The notes under the pieces are model-generated. The model made no database searches. It was not told the origin of the DNA and worked only from the letters and a program-made list of their open reading frames with translations. This document shows, in pieces, positions 42,835-52,179 of a stretch of 64,000 nt of DNA. Source of the stretch: DATMRF01 sp035566435 (GTDB lineage: Bacteria; Verrucomicrobiota; Verrucomicrobiia; Limisphaerales; UBA8199). Position 1 is the stretch's first letter. Each line of letters starts with the position of its first letter. The stretch is taken from the NCBI GenBank assembly GCA_035566435.1, contig DATMRF010000045.1:3510-67509 (forward strand), in the 5' to 3' direction. The translations under genes were made by a program, and so were the position numbers.

Positions 42835-44049
42835 ATGAAGTCGACCCCAGAAATCGCTGGCAAACCCTCTGGACCCCTGCCGAACCCGCTGGCGGGAGCG
42901 CCAGCCAATTCGACCGCCAAACTCGGGCGCGCTGCAGTCGCCGCGGCAGTGCTGGTTGTCGTTGGCGCCCTGGCGGGCCTGTTGCCCCGCTGGCATCATA
43001 GCGCCGCGCTGCGCGCCGAGACCCGGCAGTTAGCCCAGCCAATAGTGAATATCGTCTCCCCGGTCCCCGAAAAACCCGCCGCCGCTTTGAGCCTTCCTGC
43101 GGAAGTCAAACCGTACCTCGAAGCACCCATTTACTCGCGTGGGAGCGGCTATCTCAAACGCTGGCTGGTCGATATTGGCGCCCAGGTCAAGGAAGGCGAC
43201 CTGCTCGCGGAGGTGGATACGCCCGAACTAAACCAAGAGCTTGCGCAAGCCCGCGCCCAGCTCGCGCAAGCGCAGGCCGCCCTCGATTTGGCAAAAACCA
43301 CCGCGGCTCGCTGGGCGGAGCTGCTTACGACCGCGAGTGTCAGCGAGCAGGAGGCGGCGGAAAAACGGGCGGACTTAGAGCTCAAACAAGCTAATGTCGA
43401 AGCCGCTCGAGCGAATGTGAGGCGGCTGGAGGACCTGCAATCGTTCGAGAGCATCCGAGCACCTTTCGCCGGTACCATCACGGCGCGGAACACGGACGTC
43501 GGGCAACTGATTTCTGCCGGCAGTAGCAAAGAATTGTTCCGGCTGGCGCAAACCGGCACTCTCCGGGTTTATGTGCGGGTACCCGAAACCGCGGCGCACA
43601 GCGTTGTCCCAGGGCAGAAGGCCGAGTTTTCAGTGCCGGAGATGCCGGGAAGGACGTTCCCTGCCAAGGTCGTGCGGACTTCCGGCGCGATGAGCGCCGA
43701 TTCGCGAACTTTGCTGACGGAGCTGGAAGCAGACAACTCGCGCGGTGAGATCCTGGCGGGGACTTATGCCCAGGTTCGCTTTACCGACGCCCAGCCTGAA
43801 GCTGCACTGACGCTCCCGTCCAACACCTTGTTGTTCCGGGCGGAGGGCCCGCAGGTCGGGGTCGTGAACGCAGATGGAAGGGTGGAGCTCCGCCGGATAA
43901 CACTCGGCCGCGACTTCGGTCCAACCTTTGAGGTCCTGTCAGGTGTGGCGCCTGGCGACCGCATCATTCTGAACCCCTCGGATGCACTGGTAAGCGGTAT
44001 GACGGTCGGGATCGCTCAAGCTGCCGAGAAAACGGCGGCCAACCAGTGA
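42835..44049 (+). CDS. RND efflux periplasmic adaptor (MFP) subunit
   Basis: A 404-residue HlyD-type membrane fusion protein. It has one N-terminal transmembrane helix (about 33-51), a lipoyl half-motif around GSGYLKRWLVDIGAQVKEGDLLAEVDTPELNQELAQ, a long alpha-hairpin rich in Ala/Gln/Glu, the second lipoyl half with IRAPFAGTITARNTDVGQLISAG, and beta-barrel and membrane-proximal domains. It joins the RND pump to the outer-membrane channel. Its stop overlaps the GTG of the next gene. Confidence 0.94.
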   Translation: MKSTPEIAGKPSGPLPNPLAGAPANSTAKLGRAAVAAAVLVVVGALAGLLPRWHHSAALRAETRQLAQPIVNIVSPVPEKPAAALSLPAEVKPYLEAPIYSRGSGYLKRWLVDIGAQVKEGDLLAEVDTPELNQELAQARAQLAQAQAALDLAKTTAARWAELLTTASVSEQEAAEKRADLELKQANVEAARANVRRLEDLQSFESIRAPFAGTITARNTDVGQLISAGSSKELFRLAQTGTLRVYVRVPETAAHSVVPGQKAEFSVPEMPGRTFPAKVVRTSGAMSADSRTLLTELEADNSRGEILAGTYAQVRFTDAQPEAALTLPSNTLLFRAEGPQVGVVNADGRVELRRITLGRDFGPTFEVLSGVAPGDRIILNPSDALVSGMTVGIAQAAEKTAANQ

Positions 44050-45581
44050 AGACACGAATGCGAGCAGCAGGACTTCTGAACCTTCGGTGTTCGGGTTTCG
44101 CGCGACGGATCGTGTCGGGCACCGTCAGCCTCGCGGTCCTGGCCGGCATAATGCAGGTAAGCGGCTGCAAGGCCGGCCCCGACTATCACCGCCCTGCCCC
44201 CCTGGGGACCAATGCGATGCCGACCAGCTTCGAGGGGATGGGTACCAACGCGAGCGAATGGAAACCAGCTCTCCCCTCGGCCCATACGCCCCGCGGAGCC
44301 TGGTGGGACGTGTTCGGTGATGCGGAACTGGGCCTGTTGGAAAACCTGGCAGCAGCGAACAACCAGGAATTGGCAGGCACGCTGGCGCGATTCGATGAAG
44401 CGCGAGCCTCGATGCATATCGCACGCGCGGGCCTGTTCCCGCGAGCGGAGCTGGATCCCAGCTACATCCGGCAGCGCACAAGCATCAATGAGCCTCAGAA
44501 CGGGCGCGCGGCGGGCTTAGCGCCCACATATAACACATTCGATTTATCATTGTCCGCCGGTTGGGAGCTCGATCTCTGGGGTCGCGTGCGCCGTCAGGTA
44601 GAGTCGGCTCTAGCAGGCCTTGCGGCCAGTGCAGCGGATCTCGAGACTACTAAACTGGCCATCCAGGCCGAGCTCGCCACGGACTATTTTGCCCTCCGCT
44701 CCCTCGATTCCGAATACAACTTGCTGGAGCGGACGGCGCAGAGCTATCGACGCTCGCTCGAACTAACGTTGAATCGCCGCAAAGGAGGGGTTGCCAGCGA
44801 CCTTGATGTCTCCCAGGCCGAGACGGTACTGCGCACCACCCAGGCTGATTTGCCCGGGTTGCGGTTAGAACGGGCCAAGTTGGTACATGCCCTCGCAAGG
44901 TTGTGCGGCCAGCCGCCGCCCGGCTTTAAGTGGGAGCCGCGCCCGGTGGAAACGGCAGCGGTTCCGTTAGTCCCCGCGTCTCTGCCCAGCCAACTGCTGG
45001 AGCGCCGGCCGGATATCGACGCCGCCGAGCAGAGAATGGCGGCGGCCAACGCCCAGATCGGAGTTGCACAAGGCGCTTTTTATCCTCGCGTGCGCTTCGA
45101 CGGCCTGGCGGGGTTCCGATCCGTGGATGCCTCAAGCTGGTTCGACTGGCCAAGCCGGGCGTGGGCATTTGGGCCGAGCATCCAATTGCCGTTGTTCACC
45201 GGTGGCCTTAACCGAGCCGAGCTCGCGTTCGCCCACGCCACGTATCGGGAGACGGTCGCGAGCTACCGTCAGACCGTGCTAATGGCTTTTCAGGAAGTTG
45301 AGGACCAACTCGCTGCCCAACAGTTGCTGCAATCTCAATTGGAAGCGGAGGAGGCCGCGCTCGCTGCAGCCCGGCGCACGCTCGAAACCGCCAATAACCG
45401 TTATAAGGCTGGCCTGGTGACTTACCTTGAAGTCGCTACCGCCCAGCGCTCGGCGTTGACGCTTGAACGCACGGTCGTTCAACTTCGCGGTGATAAGCTG
45501 GTAGCCGCCGTGGGCTTGATCCGCGCGCTGGGCGGAGGATGGGAAAACAATTCCGAAACTCGAAGCGCTACCGCTCGGTGA
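44046..45581 (+). CDS. NodT/OprM-type outer-membrane efflux lipoprotein
   Basis: A 511-residue TolC-superfamily channel. The signal peptide ends in a lipobox-like VSGC (Cys near 41) followed by KAGPDYHRP, the classic start of OprM/NodT lipoproteins. Two OEP repeats follow (WWDVFGDAELGLLE..., LELDLWGRVRRQVESALAGL-type and LPSQLLERRPDIDAAEQRMAAANAQIGVAQGAFYP). GTG 44046 overlaps the adaptor stop; ATG 44058 is an alternative. Confidence 0.94.
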   Translation: MKTRMRAAGLLNLRCSGFARRIVSGTVSLAVLAGIMQVSGCKAGPDYHRPAPLGTNAMPTSFEGMGTNASEWKPALPSAHTPRGAWWDVFGDAELGLLENLAAANNQELAGTLARFDEARASMHIARAGLFPRAELDPSYIRQRTSINEPQNGRAAGLAPTYNTFDLSLSAGWELDLWGRVRRQVESALAGLAASAADLETTKLAIQAELATDYFALRSLDSEYNLLERTAQSYRRSLELTLNRRKGGVASDLDVSQAETVLRTTQADLPGLRLERAKLVHALARLCGQPPPGFKWEPRPVETAAVPLVPASLPSQLLERRPDIDAAEQRMAAANAQIGVAQGAFYPRVRFDGLAGFRSVDASSWFDWPSRAWAFGPSIQLPLFTGGLNRAELAFAHATYRETVASYRQTVLMAFQEVEDQLAAQQLLQSQLEAEEAALAAARRTLETANNRYKAGLVTYLEVATAQRSALTLERTVVQLRGDKLVAAVGLIRALGGGWENNSETRSATAR

Positions 45582-45746
45582 ACCGGCTGGTGTCGTTCTA
45601 TCTGGCCTCCTTCTCCTCAGTCTCGTCGTCCTCGATTTCGTAGTCGTTGTTAACAAGATCGAAAATCAAAAACAGGGTTTCTTGCCTATTTTCGTGCCTT
45701 CTTGTGGCCATTCTCCTGTGTTTAATTAAGAATTCTCAGAACCGCC

Positions 45747-46691
45747 TCACATCTCAAATACTTGCCTGACGAACTCCCGGCTGCGGCGGTGGTTCTCCAC
45801 CACCGACCGCGTTATCTTGGTTCCGCTTTCGATGGCCAGTTCGACCGTGAAGCGCCTGGGGAGGCGGTGACTTGCGGCATATTTCGCGACCGTAGCATAA
45901 TCGACATCTCCGGTATCGAGGTCTTCCCACCAAACTCCATGTCGGCTTTGCCGCAAATGCCAGGTCACCACCCGTTCGCCATATTGTCGGAGACCGTCCA
46001 TCGGCATCACGCCGCCTTTCCAGACCCAGTGAACGTCGTAGCACCAGCCCACTACGCCGGGCTTAGTGTTGTCAAAATCGTAATGGAACTCCCGCGCGCC
46101 ATTGGCCATTTCCGGAAGATGCTGATGTACGCCCAGTTTCAGCCCAAGCGCGTTTACGCCCTCACCCAACTCGCCCAGGGCGGCGGCCTGCGTTTTGAGT
46201 TCCTCGTCTGTCTTCTCGCGCCCGATCGGGTCGGCATTGCAACTAATGACCTGGAAGCCATTCTCCCGGCATACCTTTGCCGCCGCCAGAACCTTGCTTA
46301 CTACCTCTCCTGCCTTGCCGGCTTCGTGCAACCGCGCCCCGACGTAGAGGCTGACCGGTTGCAGCCCTTTGGCCTTGAGTTGCGCGCCGAAGCGGGCGTT
46401 TTCATCGGGCTTCGCAACGTCCATGAACATCTCCAGATAATCGTAGCCGGTATCACGGAGCGCCGAAATGACCCCCTCAACGTCCAGTTTTTTGTTTTCA
46501 CGCTGGGCGTACTGGCCCCAACCGTAGATATTCGAGCCAACCAGGGTCCTGGCTCCTGCCTCAGCCTCGCTCACCGCCCCTAAAATGGAGATTTGCGGAA
46601 GCATCGCACTGGCTCCCAACGCCGGCGCTATCTGACGGATGAATTGACGGCGGGTTTGACCAGTGCCGGAAGCTCGATCAGTTGAACACAT
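45747..46691 (-). CDS. Tat-exported sugar phosphate isomerase/epimerase-like TIM barrel
   Basis: A 314-residue protein. The N-terminus has a twin-arginine signal (TRRQFIRQIAPALGASAML) so it is exported folded. The mature part matches the AP-endonuclease-2/xylose isomerase-like barrel: GYDYLEMFMDVAK, KLGVHQHLPEM, YDVHWVWKGG and HLRQSRHGVW hold the metal-binding His/Asp/Glu residues. Many such proteins in this phylum are carbohydrate-related. A repeat element begins 60 bp upstream of the start. Confidence 0.88.
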   Translation of the reverse strand: MCSTDRASGTGQTRRQFIRQIAPALGASAMLPQISILGAVSEAEAGARTLVGSNIYGWGQYAQRENKKLDVEGVISALRDTGYDYLEMFMDVAKPDENARFGAQLKAKGLQPVSLYVGARLHEAGKAGEVVSKVLAAAKVCRENGFQVISCNADPIGREKTDEELKTQAAALGELGEGVNALGLKLGVHQHLPEMANGAREFHYDFDNTKPGVVGWCYDVHWVWKGGVMPMDGLRQYGERVVTWHLRQSRHGVWWEDLDTGDVDYATVAKYAASHRLPRRFTVELAIESGTKITRSVVENHRRSREFVRQVFEM

Positions 46692-46757
46692 TCAGGTATT
46701 GAAAACCCGCCAAGCGCCGTGTCCAGTCAAAAGCACCGACGGGCGTGACTTGTCGGT

Positions 46758-46840
46758 CACGGTTGGGGCGCGGGATTTCAATCCCGCGAAAAGAGGGACG
46801 AAATACGAAGGCAGACCCGGGATTGGAATCCCGCCCCCCA
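46758..46840. repeat. Dispersed CGCGGGATTTCAATCCCGCG element, copy B
   Basis: Same order as the copy at 29338-29420: CACGGTTGGGGCGCGGGATT, TCAATCCCGCGAAA, a variable middle, then CCGGGATTGGAATCCCGCC. The two ends match; the middle differs. Confidence 0.7.
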
Positions 46841-46870
46841 CCACAAGTCTCCTGTCGCACGGAAATCAGT

Positions 46871-46920
46871 GCAAAGTGATGCAAAGTAGTGCAAACCAGT
46901 GCAAGGTGGTGCAAGTCGCG
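46871..46920. repeat. 10-bp period array, GCAAAGTGAT-type units
   Basis: Five consecutive 10-bp units, each starting GCAA and (in four of five) ending GT or AT. Different sequence from the ACTCGGAT arrays but the same period. Confidence 0.65.
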
Positions 46921-46926
46921 CGCCTC

Positions 46927-46956
46927 CCCCCGGCTCGCTTGCCAGCGAGCCGGGGG
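46927..46956. repeat. 13-bp-stem GC hairpin
   Basis: CCCCCGGCTCGCT and AGCGAGCCGGGGG are perfectly complementary around loop TGCC, directly after the 10-bp array. Confidence 0.7.
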
Positions 46957-47290
46957 ACGAGGGCGCTCGGCGGTCGGCCAGGCAGGTTGGCGAATGGACC
47001 GGCGATATTCCGTAAGATGTCAAAGAGCTATCGAGCCGGCCCAAGCAGAGCGGCCTGGCTGGCGCGACACGTGCCATTGGGCACGCTGATGAAAGGCTAC
47101 CTCGGGCGGGAAGGAAAAGCTTCTCAGCGAAAGCGACTTTGTATTAAGAGAGTTCCCAAGGGTGCAGGGCAGTAGCCGCCGGTGAATCCGCAAGCGTCAA
47201 ACTAGATGGGCGTAGTGTCACCGTCCGATGCCTTTTAATCGGCGTGCATTTCGCCTCTGTGGCAATCGAGCGAGCTAGCGCGCCAAAAGA

Positions 47291-47328
47291 GCAAACGGGG
47301 ACGCCGTTGAGCGTCCCCGTCTGTTTGC
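47291..47328. repeat. GGGGACGC hairpin
   Basis: GCAAACGGGGACGC with GCGTCCCCGTCTGTTTGC: an 8-bp stem, a small bulge and a 6-bp outer stem. It is 53 bp past the end of the ferritin-like gene and could act as its terminator. Confidence 0.5.
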
Positions 47329-47380
47329 CCACGCCGCACAGCGATCCGCCAATCGCGGCGGCGACCGGTTCTACTCGCGG

Positions 47381-48550
47381 TCAGTGGTTTTCCCCGCCTT
47401 CCCTGCGGGCCGCGTCCGCCGCTTCCGCCAGGTCGGTGAGCACGGCGAAGAACTCGGACGACTGGCCTCGGAACAAGCCGGTGTCCGTCAGGAACTTGAC
47501 CGCGCCCATAGCAGCGCCGTGGGTCTCGGTCGGGCGAATGATGGAACAGGCCGGGAATTTCCGGTCCAGGAACACGGTCGGCTCGGGCATGATGAGATTC
47601 GTCGAGAAATCTTCACCCCCGAACGGGGCGGAATTCAGGTCTGGAAACACCAGTCCGTTGGTCGGATCGGTTAGCGGCGGCGCATTGCCTGCTTTGTCCT
47701 GCCAGGTCTGAAAGTGCATGGTTTCAGTCGGCCCGATGCTGAGCAGGATGAGCAACACCTCGCGATGGGTCACTCGTTGCGCCAAAGACGGGTACAGACT
47801 GGTGCCGCCTTGCTCGATCATGGCGAAATGAAACCCTGCGGTGTTGGCAATGGCCTGCAGGTGGTTCGCAGGCGCAAGGTCAGCGTTGGTTCGGGGGATG
47901 GCCGGAAACTGCCCTGCCATCAGGCCAGGGACCGCTTGCGGAAGGGTGTCGCCAAAATCCGGGTTCTTCGTGCGGCTGCGGTACCGAGTCCACCAACTCG
48001 TATCGACACTGAGTTGCATGAGATTCGTGAGGCGGCCGATTTGCTGCGCGCCGGTCGCCTTGCTGCTGGGCAGGGTGCGGAACCGATCCAAATTGGCCGG
48101 CGCCATGCCGTGCGACGCCAGGTACGCGTTGATGAACGAGAAGTGGGTAAACTCGTCCTCGGTGTTGTCGTGGATGTACTGGGCCATATCAGAATCCAGC
48201 ACCCCCAGTGATGCGGTGTAAGCTGGATTTCCGGTTCCGCCGGGGACTTCGCTGTCCTGGACGCCTCCCAGTTCGTTGTATTGTTGCCACGCATCGGTTT
48301 CCAGAATTTCGGCAGCCGACAAGAAGCGCAGGATCGCTGCGTCTCCCGGGGTAAGCCCGTCACTGGCTTCGGCCCTGTTGGGCAGAAGTCCGACCGCAAC
48401 GGCGCCTGCGCCTACAGCGAGCCCCTGCTGCAAGAAGGAACGGCGGCTGACAGCGCCTTCCGACGGTTTGTTCTTCTCGTTCAGCGATTTACTGCTGTTT
48501 GAGAACTTGTCCCTTGCCAACCCTTTCGTTTGGTTTCTAACGTTTTTCAT
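47381..48550 (-). CDS. Tat-exported ferritin-like domain protein
   Basis: A 389-residue protein. A twin-arginine signal with a long n-region precedes SRRSFLQQGLAVGAGAVAVGLLP. The mature part resembles the ferritin-like (Ferritin_2, desiccation-related Rds1-type) family: DAAILRFLSAAEILETDAWQQYNELGG, DEFTHFSFINAYL and LLILLSIGPTETMHFQTWQDKAG carry Glu/His residues spaced as in a di-iron four-helix bundle. A metal-binding or oxidative/desiccation stress role is plausible but unproven. Confidence 0.85.
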   Translation of the reverse strand: MKNVRNQTKGLARDKFSNSSKSLNEKNKPSEGAVSRRSFLQQGLAVGAGAVAVGLLPNRAEASDGLTPGDAAILRFLSAAEILETDAWQQYNELGGVQDSEVPGGTGNPAYTASLGVLDSDMAQYIHDNTEDEFTHFSFINAYLASHGMAPANLDRFRTLPSSKATGAQQIGRLTNLMQLSVDTSWWTRYRSRTKNPDFGDTLPQAVPGLMAGQFPAIPRTNADLAPANHLQAIANTAGFHFAMIEQGGTSLYPSLAQRVTHREVLLILLSIGPTETMHFQTWQDKAGNAPPLTDPTNGLVFPDLNSAPFGGEDFSTNLIMPEPTVFLDRKFPACSIIRPTETHGAAMGAVKFLTDTGLFRGQSSEFFAVLTDLAEAADAARREGGENH

Positions 48551-48953
48551 AACTTCAGTCTCCTAACTTGGGTTTTTGTTTTCTCGCCCCCCAAAGAGTA
48601 AGAGGCCCCGCCGGCGAATTTGTTCCCGGAAAGGAATTCCCCTCGCCCCACCTGCGAGGAGAATTCCGGGCACGGTCCCAAAGAGCGACTGTCAATCAAC
48701 TGCAGAGTCGGTAACGACGCAACGCGGCAAAGCCGGAACTGAGGAGCTTCGGACGCGGATCGTGGGTATAGCGCAGGTTTCTCTTCAGCCATTCGCGAAA
48801 TCCTGAAATCCGTGGTCAACAGCCCAACGAAGGCATTTCCCGACCGCTTGCGAAAAGGTTGGACTAATCGAGCCACGAAGAGCTTTGACAAAGGACCCGC
48901 GTTTTGGAGAGACTTCCGGCGGCCGTTTCACCGGCTCATTAGAGCGCGAACCT
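48551..48953. other. Gene-free 400-bp region between divergent genes
   Basis: No repeat or RNA structure recognised; presumably promoters for the ferritin-like gene (minus) and the isomerase operon (plus). Confidence 0.45.
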
Positions 48954-49868
48954 ATGAAACTTGGATTCTTTACCGCGATATTGCCGGACCTGTCGTTCGA
49001 ACAGGTGCTCGAATTCGCTGCACGCAATCATTTCTCCTGCCTGGAAGTGGCGTGCTGGCCAGCGGGCAAGGCGGGGCGCAAATTCGCGGGCGTCAGCCAC
49101 ATCGACGTCACGGGTTTGACCCAGGCGCGCGCGGATGACCTCAACGCGCTATGCGAACGCCACGGAGTTGACCTTTCCGCGCTGGGTTACTACCCGAACC
49201 CGCTGGATCCGGAGCCAGCCATTTCGAAAAAGGCGGTCGAGCATTTTAAGAAGGTCATCCTCGCCGCCGCGAAACTCGGGTTGAACAACGCCAACACGTT
49301 TGTAGGCCGGGACTGGACCAAAACGGTGGACGAGAACTGGCCGCGGTTCCTCAAAGTGTGGAAGCCCATCGTTGCGTTCGCGGAAGATCATGGCATCAAG
49401 GTCGGAATCGAGAATTGCCCAATGCTGTTCACCCAGGATGAATGGCCCGGCGGCAAGAACCTCGCCACGACGCCGGTCATCTGGCGGCGGATGTTTAGTG
49501 ACATCCCGTCGAAAAATTTCGGGCTTAATTATGACCCGTCGCATTTTGTGCTGCAACAAATGGACCCGCTGAGCCCGTTACAGGAGTTCAAGAGCAAGCT
49601 GTTCCATATGCACGCCAAAGACATGACCCTGCATCCGGAGCGGCTCAACGAAGTGGGTGTTTTTGCGGTGCCAAAGGAATGGCACACCCCGCGGATCCCG
49701 GGGTTTGGCGGGATTGACTGGGCCAAATTCATGGCGGTGCTTTACGAGATCGGCTATGGAGGCGCGCTGTGCATCGAAGTCGAGGACGACACGTTTGGAA
49801 AAACACTCGAGAGAAGGAAGCAAGCCCTGCGAGTCGCGAAGAGCGTGCTCGCGACGTTTTTTGGGTAA
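48954..49868 (+). CDS. Sugar phosphate isomerase/epimerase-like TIM barrel
   Basis: A 304-residue cytoplasmic barrel of the xylose-isomerase-like/AP-endonuclease-2 family. LGFFTAILPDLSFEQVLEFAARNHFSCLEVACWP is the first strand/helix; metal-ligand candidates appear in GIKVGIENCPM (Glu), LNYDPSHFV (Asp/His), FHMHAKDM (His) and ALCIEVEDD (Glu). It starts the run isomerase-deoC-protease-pseudoprotease, with deoC only 8 bp downstream, suggesting sugar or nucleoside catabolism. Confidence 0.9.
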   Translation: MKLGFFTAILPDLSFEQVLEFAARNHFSCLEVACWPAGKAGRKFAGVSHIDVTGLTQARADDLNALCERHGVDLSALGYYPNPLDPEPAISKKAVEHFKKVILAAAKLGLNNANTFVGRDWTKTVDENWPRFLKVWKPIVAFAEDHGIKVGIENCPMLFTQDEWPGGKNLATTPVIWRRMFSDIPSKNFGLNYDPSHFVLQQMDPLSPLQEFKSKLFHMHAKDMTLHPERLNEVGVFAVPKEWHTPRIPGFGGIDWAKFMAVLYEIGYGGALCIEVEDDTFGKTLERRKQALRVAKSVLATFFG

Positions 49869-49876
49869 AGGTTGTT

Positions 49877-50671
49877 ATGCGTTACACCTATGAAGAACTC
49901 GCCGGGATGATCGACCATTCGTTGCTGCATCCGACGATGACGGACCAGGAACTCGATGATGGCTGCCGGCTGGCGGCCCGGTACGGCGTCGCCTCGGTCT
50001 GCATCAAGCCTTATTACGTCAAACGTGCCGCGAAACTGCTTAGCCGGACAGGAGTCAAGGTGGGAGCTGTCATCGGTTTCCCCCACGGCAACAGCACGAC
50101 AGAAAGCAAGCGCTATGAAACCGAGCTGGCCTGCCGCGATGGGGCGGTCGAGATCGACATGGTCATCAACATCGGCAAGGCGTTGAGCGGCGACTGGGAG
50201 TACGTCGAACGGGATATCCGAGCCGTAACGGTCGAGGCACACCTGCACGACACGAAGGTGAAGGTTATCTTCGAGAACGATTACCTGGCCAAAGGCGGCG
50301 CCGGGTTGAGCAGCAAGGCTTTCAAGATCAAACTATGCCAACTCGCTGAACGCGCCCGGGCCGATTGGATTAAAACCTCAACCGGCTATGGGTTCGTCAA
50401 AGGGCCGGACGGCAAATACAGTTACCAAGGCGCCACGGAAGCGGACCTGAAGTTGATGCGAGCGAATGTCTCACGCCGGGTGCAGGTGAAGGCAGCGGGC
50501 GGCGTGCGCGATTTGGACGGGTTGATGCGGGTGCGCGATTTGGGCGCAACGCGGTGCGGTGCCACGGCGACAGCGGCGATGTTGGAGGAATACCAGCGCC
50601 GTGCAGAGGCAGAGGAAGCGGGCAAAGGCCGGAAGGCCAAAAGGACCACGCTCGGGACAGGCGGCTATTGA
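49877..50671 (+). CDS. deoC: Deoxyribose-phosphate aldolase
   Basis: A 264-residue class I aldolase splitting 2-deoxyribose-5-phosphate into glyceraldehyde-3-phosphate and acetaldehyde. EIDMVINIGKALSG and DWIKTSTGYG (Schiff-base Lys) mark the family, and VKVIFENDYL and VKAAGGVRDLDGLM follow the expected order. Slightly longer than usual by a basic C-terminal tail. Preceded by an isomerase-like gene and followed closely by the protease pair. Confidence 0.95.
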   Translation: MRYTYEELAGMIDHSLLHPTMTDQELDDGCRLAARYGVASVCIKPYYVKRAAKLLSRTGVKVGAVIGFPHGNSTTESKRYETELACRDGAVEIDMVINIGKALSGDWEYVERDIRAVTVEAHLHDTKVKVIFENDYLAKGGAGLSSKAFKIKLCQLAERARADWIKTSTGYGFVKGPDGKYSYQGATEADLKLMRANVSRRVQVKAAGGVRDLDGLMRVRDLGATRCGATATAAMLEEYQRRAEAEEAGKGRKAKRTTLGTGGY

Positions 50672-50724
50672 GGGCGAAGGCAGAATTCCTTGACCAACTG
50701 GAACTCGGCTCTATTGTTCAGGCC

Positions 50725-52179
50725 GTGTTGAAAACCAGTGCAGTCACTTTGATGACGATGGCCATGCTGGCCGGCGGTCAGGCCGCCGAACCGGAGCGGT
50801 CGGTGATCCAGATCGCCACGTACGCCCAGCAACCCGTGTGGGATGCTCCCTGGCGATTCGAAGCAGTGCGGGCCCTGGGCGGCTCCGGCTTTGTGATCAA
50901 AGGGAAACGCATCATGACCAATGCGCACGTGGTCAGCTGGGGCCGCGAAATCATTGTGCGCCGTTACCAGGACCCCAGGCCTTACGTAGCGGAGGTGGAG
51001 TATGTCGGCCATGACTGTGATTTGGCGGTCCTGACGGTTAAAGACGAAGGTTTCTTCGACAAGCTCGAACCGCTCGAATTGGGTGAGCTGCCGAAAGTGC
51101 GGTCGGCCGTCGTCACTTACGGCTATCCGGCAGGAGGCGAGGAAATCTCCTACACGCGCGGGGTCGTGTCGCGGATCGAGCTAGAAACCTACGCCCATAT
51201 CGGCAACCGCCGCTTGCTCAGCGTGCAGACGGATGCGGCGATCAACCCGGGTAACAGCGGGGGCCCGGTCATCCAGGATGACAAAGTAGTGGGGGTCGCG
51301 TTCCAGGGGATGCCCGGGTTGGAGAACGCCGGTTTCTTTATTCCAACGCCCATCATTGAGCATTTCCTTAAGGACATCGAAAACAAGCATTACGACGGTT
51401 TTCCGAACGCGGGCCTGCGGGTCGTAGCCCTCGAGAATCCCGCTTACCGCAGTTTGCTCAAGCTGCCGGACGACAACCTGGGCGCGCGCATTGACGGCAT
51501 CCTGCCCATCCCGAGCGCCGAAAAGGTGTTCCGAGTTGATGATGTGCTGCAGCGCATCGGTGAATTCCCGGTAGCCGATGACGGCACCATTCTTTACCAG
51601 GGCAACCGGCTCTCCGCCGCGCTGGCCTTCCAAATGGCGCAAAACGGCGAAAATGTTGCGGTAAAAATCTGGCGCGACGGGAAGGCGATAGACGTTTCGG
51701 TCGAGGTGCAGGTGTACGAAGGAGACCGGACGGCCGGCTACCAGTACGACACGCTACCCCGTTACCTGGTGTATGGCGGCCTGGTGTTTACGCCTCTGAG
51801 CCTGGATTACCTGCGCACCCTTGGGCGCGCCGCTCCCACTGAAGGCCCGGCGGGAGAGTTGTACTACGAGCTCTACTACCGGCGATACGAAAGTCCGGCG
51901 ACCGCGAGGCCCGAGCCCATTGTCCTGGCCTCAGTGCTGCCGGACGCGGTCAACGCCAACGTCGCGGTCCGCGGGCGGGCACTGGTCGATAACATCAACG
52001 GGATCAAAATCAACAAGCTGGAGGACGCCGCGCGCGCCTTCGAGAACGGCACCAATGCCTATGATCGGATTGAGTTCACTTCGCACGGCAGCTTCGAATG
52101 CCTCGACCGCGCGGAGGTGGGGAAGGCCGCTTCGCGGATTCTCGCAAACTACCGCATCGCAAGCGACAGGCGTTTATGA
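50725..52179 (+). CDS. DEG9/HtrA-like trypsin-fold serine protease with PDZ domains
   Basis: A 484-residue exported protease. A signal peptide (KTSAVTLMTMAMLAGGQA) precedes a chymotrypsin-fold domain with triad His in TNAHVV, Asp in DCDLAVL and Ser in NPGNSGGP. A PDZ domain follows (about residues 245-345) and then a second, longer C-terminal domain starting YLVYGGLVFTPLSLDYL. This layout, including the GGLVFTPL block, matches plant DEG9-type proteases rather than classic DegP. GTG 50725 gives a good signal peptide; TTG 50668, overlapping the deoC stop, is an alternative. The stop overlaps the next start (ATGA). Confidence 0.9.
   Translation: MLKTSAVTLMTMAMLAGGQAAEPERSVIQIATYAQQPVWDAPWRFEAVRALGGSGFVIKGKRIMTNAHVVSWGREIIVRRYQDPRPYVAEVEYVGHDCDLAVLTVKDEGFFDKLEPLELGELPKVRSAVVTYGYPAGGEEISYTRGVVSRIELETYAHIGNRRLLSVQTDAAINPGNSGGPVIQDDKVVGVAFQGMPGLENAGFFIPTPIIEHFLKDIENKHYDGFPNAGLRVVALENPAYRSLLKLPDDNLGARIDGILPIPSAEKVFRVDDVLQRIGEFPVADDGTILYQGNRLSAALAFQMAQNGENVAVKIWRDGKAIDVSVEVQVYEGDRTAGYQYDTLPRYLVYGGLVFTPLSLDYLRTLGRAAPTEGPAGELYYELYYRRYESPATARPEPIVLASVLPDAVNANVAVRGRALVDNINGIKINKLEDAARAFENGTNAYDRIEFTSHGSFECLDRAEVGKAASRILANYRIASDRRL

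Larger units (their letters stand above)
46692..47380. other. 690-bp gene-free region rich in repeats and hairpins
   Basis: Contains the dispersed element copy B, the 10-bp GCAA array, a 13-bp-stem hairpin and a GGGGACGC hairpin. The 170-codon frame at 46663-47175 runs through all of these and is not credible as a gene. Confidence 0.6.

Noticed and set aside
46663..47175. 170-codon frame
   Set aside because: Composed of repeat-derived sequence and overlaps the start of the Tat-exported isomerase-like gene.
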